NCBI GenBank assembly: GCA_020637775.1
Contig: JACKJV010000009.1
Span: forward strand, 62,001 to 126,000
DNA: 64,000 bases
Reading direction: 5' to 3'
Source of the DNA: Brucellaceae bacterium
GTDB taxonomy: Bacteria > Pseudomonadota > Alphaproteobacteria > Rhizobiales > Rhizobiaceae
Part shown: piece by piece, positions 1-8,775 of the stretch
How the letters are laid out: the number at the start of each line of letters is the position of its first letter
Numbering within the stretch: the stretch's first letter is position 1
The notes under the pieces: generated by a model
The model's database searches: none
The model's input: only the letters and a program-made list of their open reading frames with translations
What the model was told of the DNA's origin: nothing
Made by a program: the position numbers and the translations under genes

Positions 1-495
1 GCTGAAGGCACGCCAGAAAGGGGAGTAGACCTTGTAATAGCCGCCTGAACCCGTCTTCACCTGCCAAGGTTCATGCAGAAGCGCGCCGGCAAAGCTCTCG
101 GCATGCAGGCCGCACTCCTTCATGGCGGACTTGATCTCTGCGTCGGCCTCCATGCCTGCCGGGTCGTAGCGCCTGTTCCAGAGAACCATGTCGGCGCCCG
201 TTTCCTCCACAAGCGATTCCACGATGTCACGCTGGATGCCGGAGCGAAACGACAGGCGCACGCCGGTCTCTTCCAGCGCGGCCGCCAGTTTTTCGAGCGA
301 ATGATGCAGCCACCACAGCCACGCTGCGCCCGGAGCGCGAAAACGCGGCCCGCCCGTCTCGCGGATATAGACCGGCACCACGGGTTTGCCGCTGGCCGCG
401 GCCGCATCCAGGGCGCCATTCCCGGACATCCGCAGATCGTGACGGAACAGAAGAAGGACGGGTCTTGCAGGGTCGGTTTCGTGCTTGAAGGCCAT
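1..495 (-). CDS. phrB: Deoxyribodipyrimidine photo-lyase, N-terminal part (cut by window edge)
   Basis: Reading the minus strand from an ATG at 493-495 gives 165 open codons running off the left edge. The translation starts with a VLLLFRHDLRMSGNGAL-like strand, then PVVPVYIRE and an LVEETGADMVLWNRRYDP segment, which is the N-terminal alpha/beta (antenna) domain of the photolyase/cryptochrome family. The last residues visible, YKVYSPFWRAF, match the family's conserved end of this domain. Photolyase repairs UV cyclobutane dimers using FADH- and light. The FAD-binding catalytic domain lies outside the window, so photolyase versus cryptochrome cannot be settled; the gene symbol is the usual one for this form. 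It is divergent from the carnitine-type genes, with 254 bp between. Confidence 0.85.
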   Translation of the reverse strand, partial: MAFKHETDPARPVLLLFRHDLRMSGNGALDAAAASGKPVVPVYIRETGGPRFRAPGAAWLWWLHHSLEKLAAALEETGVRLSFRSGIQRDIVESLVEETGADMVLWNRRYDPAGMEADAEIKSAMKECGLHAESFAGALLHEPWQVKTGSGGYYKVYSPFWRAFS

Positions 496-749
496 GAATG
501 CAGTCGATTGAAGTGGCGGGCGCCCGCACCCGGATGAACGTGGGCTGTCAAGGTTTCGTTACGAGACGCGGCGCTCTCCGGTTTCGTCTACCGGGAAAAA
601 ATTCAGCCGTTTTGTGCATTTGCCGGACCGCCCGGATGGGCTGGCCGCAACAATGACGCCACCGGAAGGCCAGGCGGACATTGACACGAGGGGTGCAGGA
701 CGTTTCACCCTGCAAGGGAAGGTCAGGACCGAATGGGAGGATTGCGGGC

Positions 750-1661
750 ATGCCGCTTGCCATGAACAGGGACGTTTTCATCACATGTGCCGTCACGGGC
801 TCGGGCGCCACACAGGACCGCTCACCGCATGTGCCGCGTTCGCCGGAACAGATCGCCGCCAGCGCCATCGATGCGGCCAAGGCCGGTGCGGCGATCGTGC
901 ATTGCCATGTGCGCGATCCGGAAAGCGGCGCGCCGTCACGCCGTGGCGATCTCTACCGCGAGGTGACCGAACGCATACGTGCGGCGGATGTCGACGTCGT
1001 GCTGAACCTGACCGCCGGCATGGGCGGCGACATCGTTTTCGGCTCCACCGAAGCGCCGTTTCCGGTCAACGAAGCGGGAACCGACATGATCGGCGCTGGC
1101 GCGCGCGTGGCGCATGTGGCCGACTGCCTGCCGGAAATCTGCACGCTGGATTGCGGCACGATGAATTTCGCCGAAGCCGACTATGTGATGACCAACACGC
1201 CGGGCATGTTGCGCGCCATGGGTGCCATGATGACGGAACTGGGCGTGAAGCCGGAAATCGAGGCTTTCGACACGGGCCATCTCTGGTTCGCCAGGCAACT
1301 GGTCGCGGAAGGAACGCTGGCGTCGCCCGCCCTGGTGCAACTGTGCATGGGCGTGCCCTGGGGGGCGCCGAACGATCTCAACACGTTCATGGCCATGGTC
1401 AATGCGGTGCCGGACGACTGGGCATGGTCGGCCTTCAGCCTGGGCCGCGACCAGATGGCCTATGTGGCGGCGGCGGTTCTGGCGGGTGGCAATGTGCGCG
1501 TCGGGCTGGAGGACAATCTGTGGCTGGAGAAGGGCGTGCTCGCCACCAATGCGCAATTGGTGGAGCGGGCGGTGACCATCGTGGAGAACATGGGGGCGAG
1601 GATCATGGGGCCGCAGGCCGTGCGTGAAAGACTGGGTCTTGTGAAGAGGGCACCGCGATGA
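750..1661 (+). CDS. BKACE family (DUF849) beta-keto acid cleavage enzyme, probably 3-dehydrocarnitine cleavage
   Basis: 303 aa, typical for the BKACE (3-keto-5-aminohexanoate cleavage) family. These Zn enzymes condense a beta-keto acid with acetyl-CoA and release acetoacetate plus a new CoA ester. The VHCHVRDP segment supplies the paired Zn-binding histidines (about His51 and His53); GGDIVFG and the C-terminal VGLEDNLW motif are also family marks. The start at 750 has GGGAGG about 10 bases upstream; an in-frame ATG at 681 has none. The stop overlaps the next start by 4 bases (ATGA). The partner is a carnitine-dehydrogenase-like protein with a thioesterase domain, so the likely substrate is 3-dehydrocarnitine giving betainyl-CoA, as in Pseudomonas cdhC. 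Substrate is inferred from context. Confidence 0.85.
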   Translation: MPLAMNRDVFITCAVTGSGATQDRSPHVPRSPEQIAASAIDAAKAGAAIVHCHVRDPESGAPSRRGDLYREVTERIRAADVDVVLNLTAGMGGDIVFGSTEAPFPVNEAGTDMIGAGARVAHVADCLPEICTLDCGTMNFAEADYVMTNTPGMLRAMGAMMTELGVKPEIEAFDTGHLWFARQLVAEGTLASPALVQLCMGVPWGAPNDLNTFMAMVNAVPDDWAWSAFSLGRDQMAYVAAAVLAGGNVRVGLEDNLWLEKGVLATNAQLVERAVTIVENMGARIMGPQAVRERLGLVKRAPR

Positions 1662-3031
1662 CCGGAAAGGCGGCGATTGTCGGCGGCGGGGTTATCGGCG
1701 GCGGATGGGCCGCGCGCTTCCTGCTCAATGGCTGGGATGTGGCGGTTTTCGATCCCGATCCGCAGGCCGAACGCAAGATCGGCGCGGTCATGGCCCATGC
1801 GCGCGCCAGCCTGCCCGCGCTCTACGACAGCGCGCTGCCGCGGGAGGGACGTCTGTCTTTCCATTCAGCCCTTGCCGCCGCCGTGGAAGGCGCCGATTGG
1901 GTTCAGGAAAGCGTGCCGGAACGGCTTGATCTCAAGCACCGGATCCTGGCCGAGATCAAGGCCCATTGCCCGCCAGGCGCCATAACCGGGTCATCGACCT
2001 CCGGCTTCAAGCCATCCGAACTCAATGCGCGTGGCGCGCGCGCCATTGTCGCCCATCCGTTCAACCCGGTCTATCTTCTGCCGCTTGTGGAACTGGTGGG
2101 CGAGGCTGGGCAGACCGGACGCGCCGCGGAGGTGTTGCGCAGCATCGGCATGTTTCCGCTCGTCATCAACAGGGAAATCGACGCGCATATCGCCGATCGC
2201 CTGCTGGAGGCGGTCTGGCGCGAAAGCCTGTGGCTGGTGAAGGATGGCATTGCCACGACAGGCGAGATCGACGAGGCCATCCGAATGGGATTCGGCCTGC
2301 GCTGGGCACAGATGGGCCTGTTCGAGACCTATCGTATTGCCGGTGGCGAAGCGGGCATGAAACACTTCATGGCGCAATTCGGCCCGGCGCTTTCCTGGCC
2401 ATGGACACGGCTGACGGATGTCCCGGAGTTCAACGATGCACTTGTGGACCTGATCGCGGAGCAATCCGACGCCCAGTCAGGCCACATGGAAATCCGGGAT
2501 CTGGAGCGCCTGCGCGACGACAATCTGGTCGCCATTCTCCGGGCCCTGAAGCGGACCGGCAGCGGGGCAGGCGGTGTCATCCGGCAGCATGAGGCCGGCC
2601 TGGCAGAAACTGCTCGTGGCGGCGCAACGCCAATGCTGGAGCGCCAGGTGCCCGCCTCATGGACCGGTGAAGACGGCGTAATGCGCGAGATTCATTTCAT
2701 GGAAGCCGGTATGGCCGCGTCGCGGGCTTATATCGACCGGCTCGCAAAAGCGGCGGGATGCGCCAGGGACGAGGTGCGTTTCGTCGTCAGCGAATGCCGT
2801 ATCCGCCTGCTGGGCACGGCGCATGCCGCCGACCGCCTGCGCATGGAGACACGGCTTGTGGAATCCGCTCCGGACAGCGTGTGCCTGGAAATCGAGATCA
2901 CGCGCGGCGATGGCGCGGCCCTGGCAGCAGTGGAAACGATCCTTTGCCATGTGGATGGCGAGGGAGCCGCGTCGCCCTGGCCGTTCGCTCTGGGAGCGGC
3001 GGCGGACCTGGCGTCGTCCGTCGGGCCATGA
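1658..3031 (+). CDS. L-carnitine dehydrogenase / 3-hydroxyacyl-CoA dehydrogenase fused to a hotdog thioesterase domain
   Basis: 457 aa. Residues 5-30 carry the Rossmann motif GGGVIGGGW followed by an acidic residue ending beta-2 (VFDPDP), so NAD is the expected cofactor. The 3-hydroxyacyl-CoA dehydrogenase N domain contains AHPFNPVYLLPLVELV and the C domain follows to about 320. From about 335 a separate hotdog-like segment begins (HFMEAGMAASRAYIDRL). Pseudomonas carnitine dehydrogenase (about 320 aa) lacks this extension, while many rhizobial versions carry it; it would supply the betainyl-CoA thioesterase (CdhB) step. With the BKACE protein this makes a two-gene carnitine to glycine betaine route. 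It is translationally coupled to that gene. A general hydroxyacyl-CoA dehydrogenase role remains possible. Confidence 0.82.
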   Translation: MTGKAAIVGGGVIGGGWAARFLLNGWDVAVFDPDPQAERKIGAVMAHARASLPALYDSALPREGRLSFHSALAAAVEGADWVQESVPERLDLKHRILAEIKAHCPPGAITGSSTSGFKPSELNARGARAIVAHPFNPVYLLPLVELVGEAGQTGRAAEVLRSIGMFPLVINREIDAHIADRLLEAVWRESLWLVKDGIATTGEIDEAIRMGFGLRWAQMGLFETYRIAGGEAGMKHFMAQFGPALSWPWTRLTDVPEFNDALVDLIAEQSDAQSGHMEIRDLERLRDDNLVAILRALKRTGSGAGGVIRQHEAGLAETARGGATPMLERQVPASWTGEDGVMREIHFMEAGMAASRAYIDRLAKAAGCARDEVRFVVSECRIRLLGTAHAADRLRMETRLVESAPDSVCLEIEITRGDGAALAAVETILCHVDGEGAASPWPFALGAAADLASSVGP

Positions 3032-3097
3032 CGCCAGGAGGGCAGGGAAGGGCACCGCGCGAAACCGCGCGGCGCCACGCTCCGGCAGCAGGGCCGG

Positions 3098-4675
3098 TCA
3101 GGCGAAGGACCAGCGCTCCATCCAGCGTTCGCCATCCATGTCCCAGACGGACGAGAACTCGTCGCCTGTCACCACTTCCGGCCCCGTGGCAAAGACCCAG
3201 TTGGCGAACATCGGGATGATGGCGCCGCCATCCTCGTTGAGGATGACCTGCATTTCGTAATACATCGCCCGGCGCTTGTCCTCGTCCAGTTCGGCCCGCG
3301 CCTTCACCAGAAGCTCGTTGAAGCGTTCATTGTCCCAGAAGGTGTCGTTCCAGGCCACGCCCGAGGCATAGGCGGTGGACAACATGGCATCTTCCACGGC
3401 GCGGCCGCTCCAGTAGACCGCACTGAACGGATGCTTCATCCAGACATCCGCCCAATAGCCGTCATTGGGCATCCGGTTGACCTTGAGGTTGATCCCGGCG
3501 GCCTTTGCGGAGTTCTGGTACAGGACCGCGGCATCCACGGCGCCGGCAAAGGCGGCGTCGGCTGCCGAAAGCGTGACGTCGAGACTGTCGAGGCCGGCCT
3601 GCTTGAGATGGAATTTCGCCTTGTCGGGATCGTAGGACGTCTGCTCCATCTCGTCGTTGAAATAGCGCTGGCCGCGCCCGATGGGATGGTCGTTGCCGAC
3701 CGAGCCGTAGCCGAACAGGATCTTCTCGACCAGTTCCTCGCGATTGACGGCATATTTCATCGCGCGGCGCACGTGGACATCCTTGAACGGATCCTTGTTG
3801 GTCGACATGGCGAACGTGTAGTGCTGGTTGCCGGCCACGGAATGAATGGTCAGCTTGGGATTGCGCTCCAGAAGGCTGATGGTCTTCAGGTCCAGCTTGT
3901 CGGCGGCATGGACATCGCCGGAAATCAGCGCCGTCGTGCGTGCATTCACGTCCACGATGGACAGCAGCTCGATATTGTCGAAGAAGCCGCGATCCTGGTT
4001 CCAGTCGTCCCGGTTGCGCTCGAACCGGGCCGAGACGCCCGCATCGAAGTTCATCAGCTTGTAGGGACCGCAGCCGACGCCGGACTTCCAGTCCACGCCG
4101 CGATCATCGCCCGGCGGCAGGATGGCAAGGTGATAATCCGTGAAGACGGCGGGGAAGTCGGCGCTGCCGGCATCCAGCGTGAAGACCACGATATCGCCTT
4201 CCGCCTTCACGTCCGTGATCGCGCTGAGCAGCGGCTTGGCGGCGGAGGTCGACTTCTCGCCACGGTGATAGTTGATCGACGTGACCACGTCATCGGGTGT
4301 CACGGTCTTGCCATTGTGGAACGTGACGCCCTTGCGAATGGTAAAGCGCCAGACCCTGGCGTCAGGCGTGGCCTCCCAGCTTTCGGCGATCTGCGGCTCG
4401 ATGGAGCCATCGCGGGCGAAGCCGGTCAGGAAACCGTTGATGCCATAGGAGAGCGCGGTCATGAAACCGTTTTCGAAGGTCGCCGGATCCAGCTTGTCGG
4501 TGGTCTGGCCATGGCCCTTGGCCACCCGCAGCGTGCCACCCCTGTTGGGCGCGGCCCGCGAAATGCCCGGCAGCAGGGCGGCTCCACCCATTGCCAGGCC
4601 GGCGGCGGCGGCCGTTGAACCGAGGAAGCGGCGGCGGTTCGGATAAAGCAGGCCCGATTGTCGTTGCGTCTTCAT
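3098..4675 (-). CDS. Periplasmic ABC solute-binding protein, family 5 (Dpp/Opp type), Tat-exported
   Basis: 525 aa from the ATG at 4675, which has GGAGAG just upstream on the minus strand; an upstream in-frame start at 4783 lacks one. The N-terminus has a twin-arginine signal (RRRFLGS followed by an Ala/Gly-rich hydrophobic stretch ending near SRAAP). The mature protein begins GGTLRVAKG and has the family-5 signatures FTIRKGVTFHNGKTVTPDDV and VRRAMKYAVNREELV. It would bind a peptide, opine or similar solute and pass it to an ABC permease. It has no permease of its own nearby on its strand, but is divergent from a complete Dpp-type operon that already encodes one binding protein (5153-6742), so it may give that importer a second specificity. 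Ligand unknown. Confidence 0.88.
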   Translation of the reverse strand: MKTQRQSGLLYPNRRRFLGSTAAAAGLAMGGAALLPGISRAAPNRGGTLRVAKGHGQTTDKLDPATFENGFMTALSYGINGFLTGFARDGSIEPQIAESWEATPDARVWRFTIRKGVTFHNGKTVTPDDVVTSINYHRGEKSTSAAKPLLSAITDVKAEGDIVVFTLDAGSADFPAVFTDYHLAILPPGDDRGVDWKSGVGCGPYKLMNFDAGVSARFERNRDDWNQDRGFFDNIELLSIVDVNARTTALISGDVHAADKLDLKTISLLERNPKLTIHSVAGNQHYTFAMSTNKDPFKDVHVRRAMKYAVNREELVEKILFGYGSVGNDHPIGRGQRYFNDEMEQTSYDPDKAKFHLKQAGLDSLDVTLSAADAAFAGAVDAAVLYQNSAKAAGINLKVNRMPNDGYWADVWMKHPFSAVYWSGRAVEDAMLSTAYASGVAWNDTFWDNERFNELLVKARAELDEDKRRAMYYEMQVILNEDGGAIIPMFANWVFATGPEVVTGDEFSSVWDMDGERWMERWSFA

Positions 4676-5152
4676 TGTCTCTCCTTCGCTTTTCCAGATG
4701 AAACCCTTGCCGGCGGACGCCTTGGCGGAAAGACGAAGGTTAGACCATTGTTTTGCCGATTGCGAATCCATGCGGCGAATCATCGAGCAAAATCACCGGC
4801 CTGAATGGACGCGCAGCGCCTTTCGACCGTTGGTTTCCGGTTCGTCCGCAAGCGGTTCCGTTTTGATGTGGCGATAAATCAGCCGGCAAATCATCGCCTT
4901 GCAAGCGTGCTTCCGGCAGCGTCCCGAAGGCGCCGCCGGGTGGGACGGATGAACCGGCAAGCACGGCGATCCGCAAATGCCGAAAGGGCGCTTCCGTTCG
5001 GTTATCGGAAGGACGATTGCTTTTGTCGCCGGAATGGGTTTCCCTGCGACTATCGTTGCACGGCACTCGTGCAACCGTTCCCGCATGACCAGAAGACGGG
5101 AAGGCCTGAACAAGGGCCATAATGAAAATGAAACAGAGGAGCACTCGATTCC
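4676..5152. promoter_or_regulatory. 477-bp divergent intergenic region between two solute-binding-protein genes
   Basis: No reading frame here looks coding: the open frames are Arg/Pro-rich and lack recognisable motifs. It must carry the promoters for the minus-strand binding protein and for the dpp-type operon. A GAGGAG ribosome site lies just before the 5153 start. The one clear element I see is the inverted repeat at 5055-5075, listed separately. Confidence 0.6.
5055..5075. promoter_or_regulatory. Perfect inverted repeat upstream of the dpp-type operon (possible operator)
   Basis: GTTGCACG (5055-5062), a 5-base spacer, then CGTGCAAC (5068-5075): an 8-bp perfect dyad about 80 bp before the start of the binding-protein gene. 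No T-run follows it, so a regulator-binding site is more likely than a terminator. The regulator is unknown; no regulator gene adjoins this operon. Confidence 0.4.
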
Positions 5153-6742
5153 ATGAAACCGATGAAGACCTTGCTTGCCGCGACCATTCTTGCCGCGGGT
5201 TTTGCCACGGCGGCGTCCGCCAAGACGCTTGTCTACTGCTCTGAAGGCTCTCCGGAAGGTTTCGATCCGGCGCTGTATACCGCCGGAACGACGTTCGACG
5301 CCTCGTCCAAGCCGGTCTACAACCGGCTGGTCGAATTCAAGCGCGGCACGACAGAGGTGGTGCCCGGCCTGGCGGAAAGCTGGGACGTTTCCGACGACGG
5401 CATGGAATACACCTTCAAGATCCGGCCGGGTGTGAAGTTCCACACGACCGACTATTTCACCCCGTCGCGCGAACTCAACGCCGATGACGTGATTTTCTCC
5501 TTCGAGCGGCAGCTCAACAAGGACAACCCCTTCCACGCCTATGTCGAGGGCGCGAGCTGGGAATACTTCTCCTACATGTCCATGCCGGACCTCATCAAAT
5601 CCATCGAGAAGGTGGACGACATGACGGTCAAGTTCGTTCTGAACCGCGCCGAGGCGCCGTTCATGGCGAACATGGCGATGGATTTTGCCTCCATCGTGTC
5701 GAAGGAATACGCCGACAAGCTGCAGGACGGCGGCGCGCTTTCCGACCTGAACCAGAAGCCGGTCGGCACCGGTCCCTTCAGCTTCGTCGCCTATCAGCCC
5801 GACGCGGTCATCCGCTACAAGGCGTTCGCCGACTACTGGAACGGCAAGCAGCCGATCGACGATCTCGTCTTCGCGATCACGACCGAGGCCTCCGTCCGCC
5901 AGCAGAAGCTGCTCGCCGGCGAGTGTCACGTCATGCCCTATCCGAACCCGGCCGACGTCCAGTCGCTCAAGGACAATCCGGACGTGACGGTCATGGAGCA
6001 GCAGGGCTTCAACGTCGGCTATCTGGCCTACAACACCCAGCAGGCGCCGTTCGACCGCGCGGAAGTCCGCCGCGCGCTGAACATGGCCATCAACAAGCAG
6101 GCGATCATGGATGCCGTCTTCCAGGGCTCCGGTTCGATTGCCAAGGCGCCGCTTCCGCCGACGATCTGGGGCTACAACGACGGTCTCAAGGATGATCCCT
6201 ACGATCCGGAAGCAGCGAAAAAGGCACTCGAGGAAGCCGGGGTCTCCGACCTCAGCCTCAAGATCTGGGCCATGCCGGTGCAGCGTCCCTACAATCCGAA
6301 TGCCCGCCGCATGGCGGAGCTGATGCAGGAGGATTTCTCCAAGATCGGCGTCGATGTCGAGATCGTGTCCTATGAATGGGCCGAGTATCTGGAGCGTTCG
6401 AAGGCGACCGACCGCGACGGTGCGGTCCTGCTTGGCTGGACCGGCGACAACGGCGACCCGGACAACTTCCTGGGCCTTCTCGGCTGTGACGGCGTGGGCG
6501 GTGCCAACCGCGCACAGTGGTGCAACGAAGAGTTCAACAAGATGCTCATCGAGGCCAAGTCCGGCACCCAGGAAGAACGCGCGGCGATCTACATGAAGAT
6601 GCAGGAGCTCTTCAAGCAGGAAGCGCCGTGGGCCACGATCGCCCATTCCGTGGTGTTCATGCCGATGCGCTCCAACGTGACCGGCTACGTCATGGATCCG
6701 CTCGGCGGGCACTGGTTCGACGGCGTCGACATCGCCGAATAA
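5153..6742 (+). CDS. dppA: Dipeptide/oligopeptide ABC transporter substrate-binding protein (DppA-like)
   Basis: 529 aa with a Sec signal peptide (MKPMKTLLAATILAAGFATAASA, cleavage expected after ASA). The mature start TLVYCSEGSPEGFDPAL is diagnostic of DppA-type family-5 binding proteins. Further marks are GLAESWDVSDDGMEYTFKI, PVGTGPF and VRRALNMAINKQAI. DppA proteins bind dipeptides (and heme in some bacteria) in the periplasm. It is the first gene of a five-gene importer operon, separated from the permeases by a strong hairpin that may let this protein be made in excess. Peptide specificity is inferred from family similarity. Confidence 0.9.
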   Translation: MKPMKTLLAATILAAGFATAASAKTLVYCSEGSPEGFDPALYTAGTTFDASSKPVYNRLVEFKRGTTEVVPGLAESWDVSDDGMEYTFKIRPGVKFHTTDYFTPSRELNADDVIFSFERQLNKDNPFHAYVEGASWEYFSYMSMPDLIKSIEKVDDMTVKFVLNRAEAPFMANMAMDFASIVSKEYADKLQDGGALSDLNQKPVGTGPFSFVAYQPDAVIRYKAFADYWNGKQPIDDLVFAITTEASVRQQKLLAGECHVMPYPNPADVQSLKDNPDVTVMEQQGFNVGYLAYNTQQAPFDRAEVRRALNMAINKQAIMDAVFQGSGSIAKAPLPPTIWGYNDGLKDDPYDPEAAKKALEEAGVSDLSLKIWAMPVQRPYNPNARRMAELMQEDFSKIGVDVEIVSYEWAEYLERSKATDRDGAVLLGWTGDNGDPDNFLGLLGCDGVGGANRAQWCNEEFNKMLIEAKSGTQEERAAIYMKMQELFKQEAPWATIAHSVVFMPMRSNVTGYVMDPLGGHWFDGVDIAE

Positions 6743-6760
6743 TCGTTCGGACCTGAACCA

Positions 6761-6798
6761 CCGGACAGCCGGGGCGCAAAACCGCCCCGGCTGTCCGG
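6761..6798 (+). terminator. Strong intercistronic hairpin between dppA and dppB
   Basis: CCGGACAGCCGGGGCG (6761-6776), a 6-base loop, then its exact complement (6783-6798): 16 perfect base pairs, very GC-rich. It starts 18 bp after the dppA stop and no T-run follows. It may act as a 3' mRNA stabiliser or partial terminator giving much more binding protein than permease, as known for other ABC importer operons. Confidence 0.75.
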
Positions 6799-6833
6799 AT
6801 CATTTCATGGCTCACGTGACGGCGTTCTGACCC

Positions 6834-7838
6834 ATGCTTCGTTTCTTCCTCTACCGTCTCGCCCTGCTGGTTCCGACATTCGTCGGTGTCTCCATCGTGG
6901 CCTTCGCCTTCATCCGCATGTTGCCGGGCGATCCCATCATGCTGCTGGCCGGCGAGCGGGGGATGTCGGAGGAGCGCTACCGCGAGCTACAGCAGCTTTA
7001 CGGCTTCGACCAGCCGATCATCGTCCAGTACTTCAACTATGTCGGCGACATCCTGAGCGGCGATTTCGGCACCTCCATCGTCACCAAGCGGCCGGTTCTG
7101 GAAGAGTTCTTCACGCTGTTTCCGGCGACCATCGAACTGTCGCTGTGCGCCATCATCGTGGCCACCGCCATCGGCATTCCCGCCGGCGTTTTCGCCGCGG
7201 TCAAGCGCGGCTCGTGGTTCGACCAGTCGATCATGGGCGTGGCGCTTGTCGGCTATTCCATGCCGATCTTCTGGTGGGGCCTGCTGCTGATCATCTTCTT
7301 TTCCGGCGTGCTGCAATGGACCCCCGTCTCGGGCCGCATCTCGCTGCTCTACTTCTTCCCGCCCGTCACCGGCTTCATGCTGATCGACAGCCTCCTGTCG
7401 GGCCAGAAGGGCGCTTTTTCATCCGCGGTGAGCCATCTCATCCTGCCGACCATCGTGCTGGCGACGATCCCGCTGGCCGTCATCGCCCGCCAGACTCGCT
7501 CGGCCATGCTGGAAGTGCTCGGCGAGGACTATGTGCGCACCGCCCGCTCCAAGGGCCTGCCGCCAATGCGTGTCATCGGGCTGCACGCGCTTCGCAATGC
7601 GCTGATCCCCGTCGTCACCACCATCGGCCTCCAGGTCGGCGTGCTGCTCGCCGGCGCCATCCTCACCGAAACGATCTTCTCCTGGCCGGGAATCGGAAAG
7701 TGGATGGTCGATTCGGTCTTCAAGCGCGATTACTCGGTGGTGCAGGGCGGCCTGCTTCTGATCGCCGCCATCATCATGATCGTCAACCTGCTGGTCGATG
7801 TGCTCTACGGGCTCATCAATCCGCGCATCCGGCGCTAG
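6834..7838 (+). CDS. dppB: Dipeptide ABC transporter permease (DppB-like)
   Basis: 334 aa integral inner-membrane protein with about six transmembrane segments. It has the DppB N-terminal signature (a first helix from about residue 8, then FIRMLPGDPI and LYGFDQPIIVQY) and the permease EAA loop near LGEDYVRTARSKGLPPMRVI. It forms a heterodimeric channel with the DppC product and docks the two ATPases. The gene starts 36 bp after the dppA-dppB hairpin and is followed 12 bp later by dppC. Confidence 0.92.
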   Translation: MLRFFLYRLALLVPTFVGVSIVAFAFIRMLPGDPIMLLAGERGMSEERYRELQQLYGFDQPIIVQYFNYVGDILSGDFGTSIVTKRPVLEEFFTLFPATIELSLCAIIVATAIGIPAGVFAAVKRGSWFDQSIMGVALVGYSMPIFWWGLLLIIFFSGVLQWTPVSGRISLLYFFPPVTGFMLIDSLLSGQKGAFSSAVSHLILPTIVLATIPLAVIARQTRSAMLEVLGEDYVRTARSKGLPPMRVIGLHALRNALIPVVTTIGLQVGVLLAGAILTETIFSWPGIGKWMVDSVFKRDYSVVQGGLLLIAAIIMIVNLLVDVLYGLINPRIRR

Positions 7839-7850
7839 GAGGACAGGCTC

Positions 7851-8771
7851 ATGGTCCATACCGAAGCCATGCAGGATACCCCTGCGACCGTGACCGCCGG
7901 CGCCATGCGGCGCGCCATGCTCAAGGAGTTCTGGTACTATTTCTCCCAGAACAAGGGCGCGGTGATCGGCCTCTACGTCTTCGCCATCATCGCCATCATC
8001 GCGATCTTCGCACCGGTCTTTGCGCCGCACAGCCCGTCGCTGCAGAACCGCGAGGCGCTGCTGATGCCTCCGTTCTGGCAGGACGGGGGGCAACTGACCT
8101 ATCTCCTGGGAACCGATGCGGTGGGCCGCGACGTCCTTTCCCGGCTGATCTACGGCGCTCGCTATTCGCTGTTCATCGGTCTGGTGGTCGTGACGCTATC
8201 GGTCAGCGTGGGCGTCCTGATCGGCCTGATCGCGGGTTTCTTCCGCGGCTGGATCGACACGGCCATCATGCGCGTCATGGACGTGATCCTGGCTTTCCCG
8301 TCGCTGCTGCTGGCGCTCGTGCTCGTCGCCATTCTCGGTCCGGGCCTGATGAATGCCATGATCGCCATCGCGCTGATCCTGCAACCCCATTTCGTGCGCC
8401 TGACCCGCGCCGCCGTGCTGTCGGAGCGTGAACGCGAATATGTCATCTCGGCCCGCGTGGCCGGCGCCTCGCGCCTGCGGCTGATGTTCGTCACCATCCT
8501 GCCCAATTGCCTGGCGCCGCTGATCGTGCAGGCGACGCTCTCGTTTTCATCCGCCATTCTCGATGCCGCCGCGCTCGGCTTCCTCGGCATGGGTGCACAG
8601 CCGCCGACGCCCGAATGGGGCACGATGCTGGCCGATGCGCGTGAGTTCATCCTGCGCGCATGGTGGGTCGTGACCTTCCCCGGACTTGCGATTCTCGTCA
8701 CCGTGCTTGCCATCAACCTGATGGGTGACGGTCTGCGAGATGCGCTCGACCCGAAACTCAAGCAGAGCTGA
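7851..8771 (+). CDS. dppC: Dipeptide ABC transporter permease (DppC-like)
   Basis: 306 aa, the second membrane subunit. A cytoplasmic N-terminal tail is followed by a first helix, [19 protein letters not shown] (the DppC/OppC hallmark) and an EAA loop near [18 protein letters not shown]. An AGGAGG site at 7837-7842, overlapping the dppB stop, supports the start at 7851. It pairs with DppB in the importer. Confidence 0.92.
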   Translation: MVHTEAMQDTPATVTAGAMRRAMLKEFWYYFSQNKGAVIGLYVFAIIAIIAIFAPVFAPHSPSLQNREALLMPPFWQDGGQLTYLLGTDAVGRDVLSRLIYGARYSLFIGLVVVTLSVSVGVLIGLIAGFFRGWIDTAIMRVMDVILAFPSLLLALVLVAILGPGLMNAMIAIALILQPHFVRLTRAAVLSEREREYVISARVAGASRLRLMFVTILPNCLAPLIVQATLSFSSAILDAAALGFLGMGAQPPTPEWGTMLADAREFILRAWWVVTFPGLAILVTVLAINLMGDGLRDALDPKLKQS

Positions 8772-8775
8772 CGCC

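Noticed and set aside
4793..6712. A 639-codon open frame on the minus strand opposite dppA
   Set aside because: It is a mirror frame of dppA, with runs of His/Val/Arg-rich sequence and no recognisable domain.
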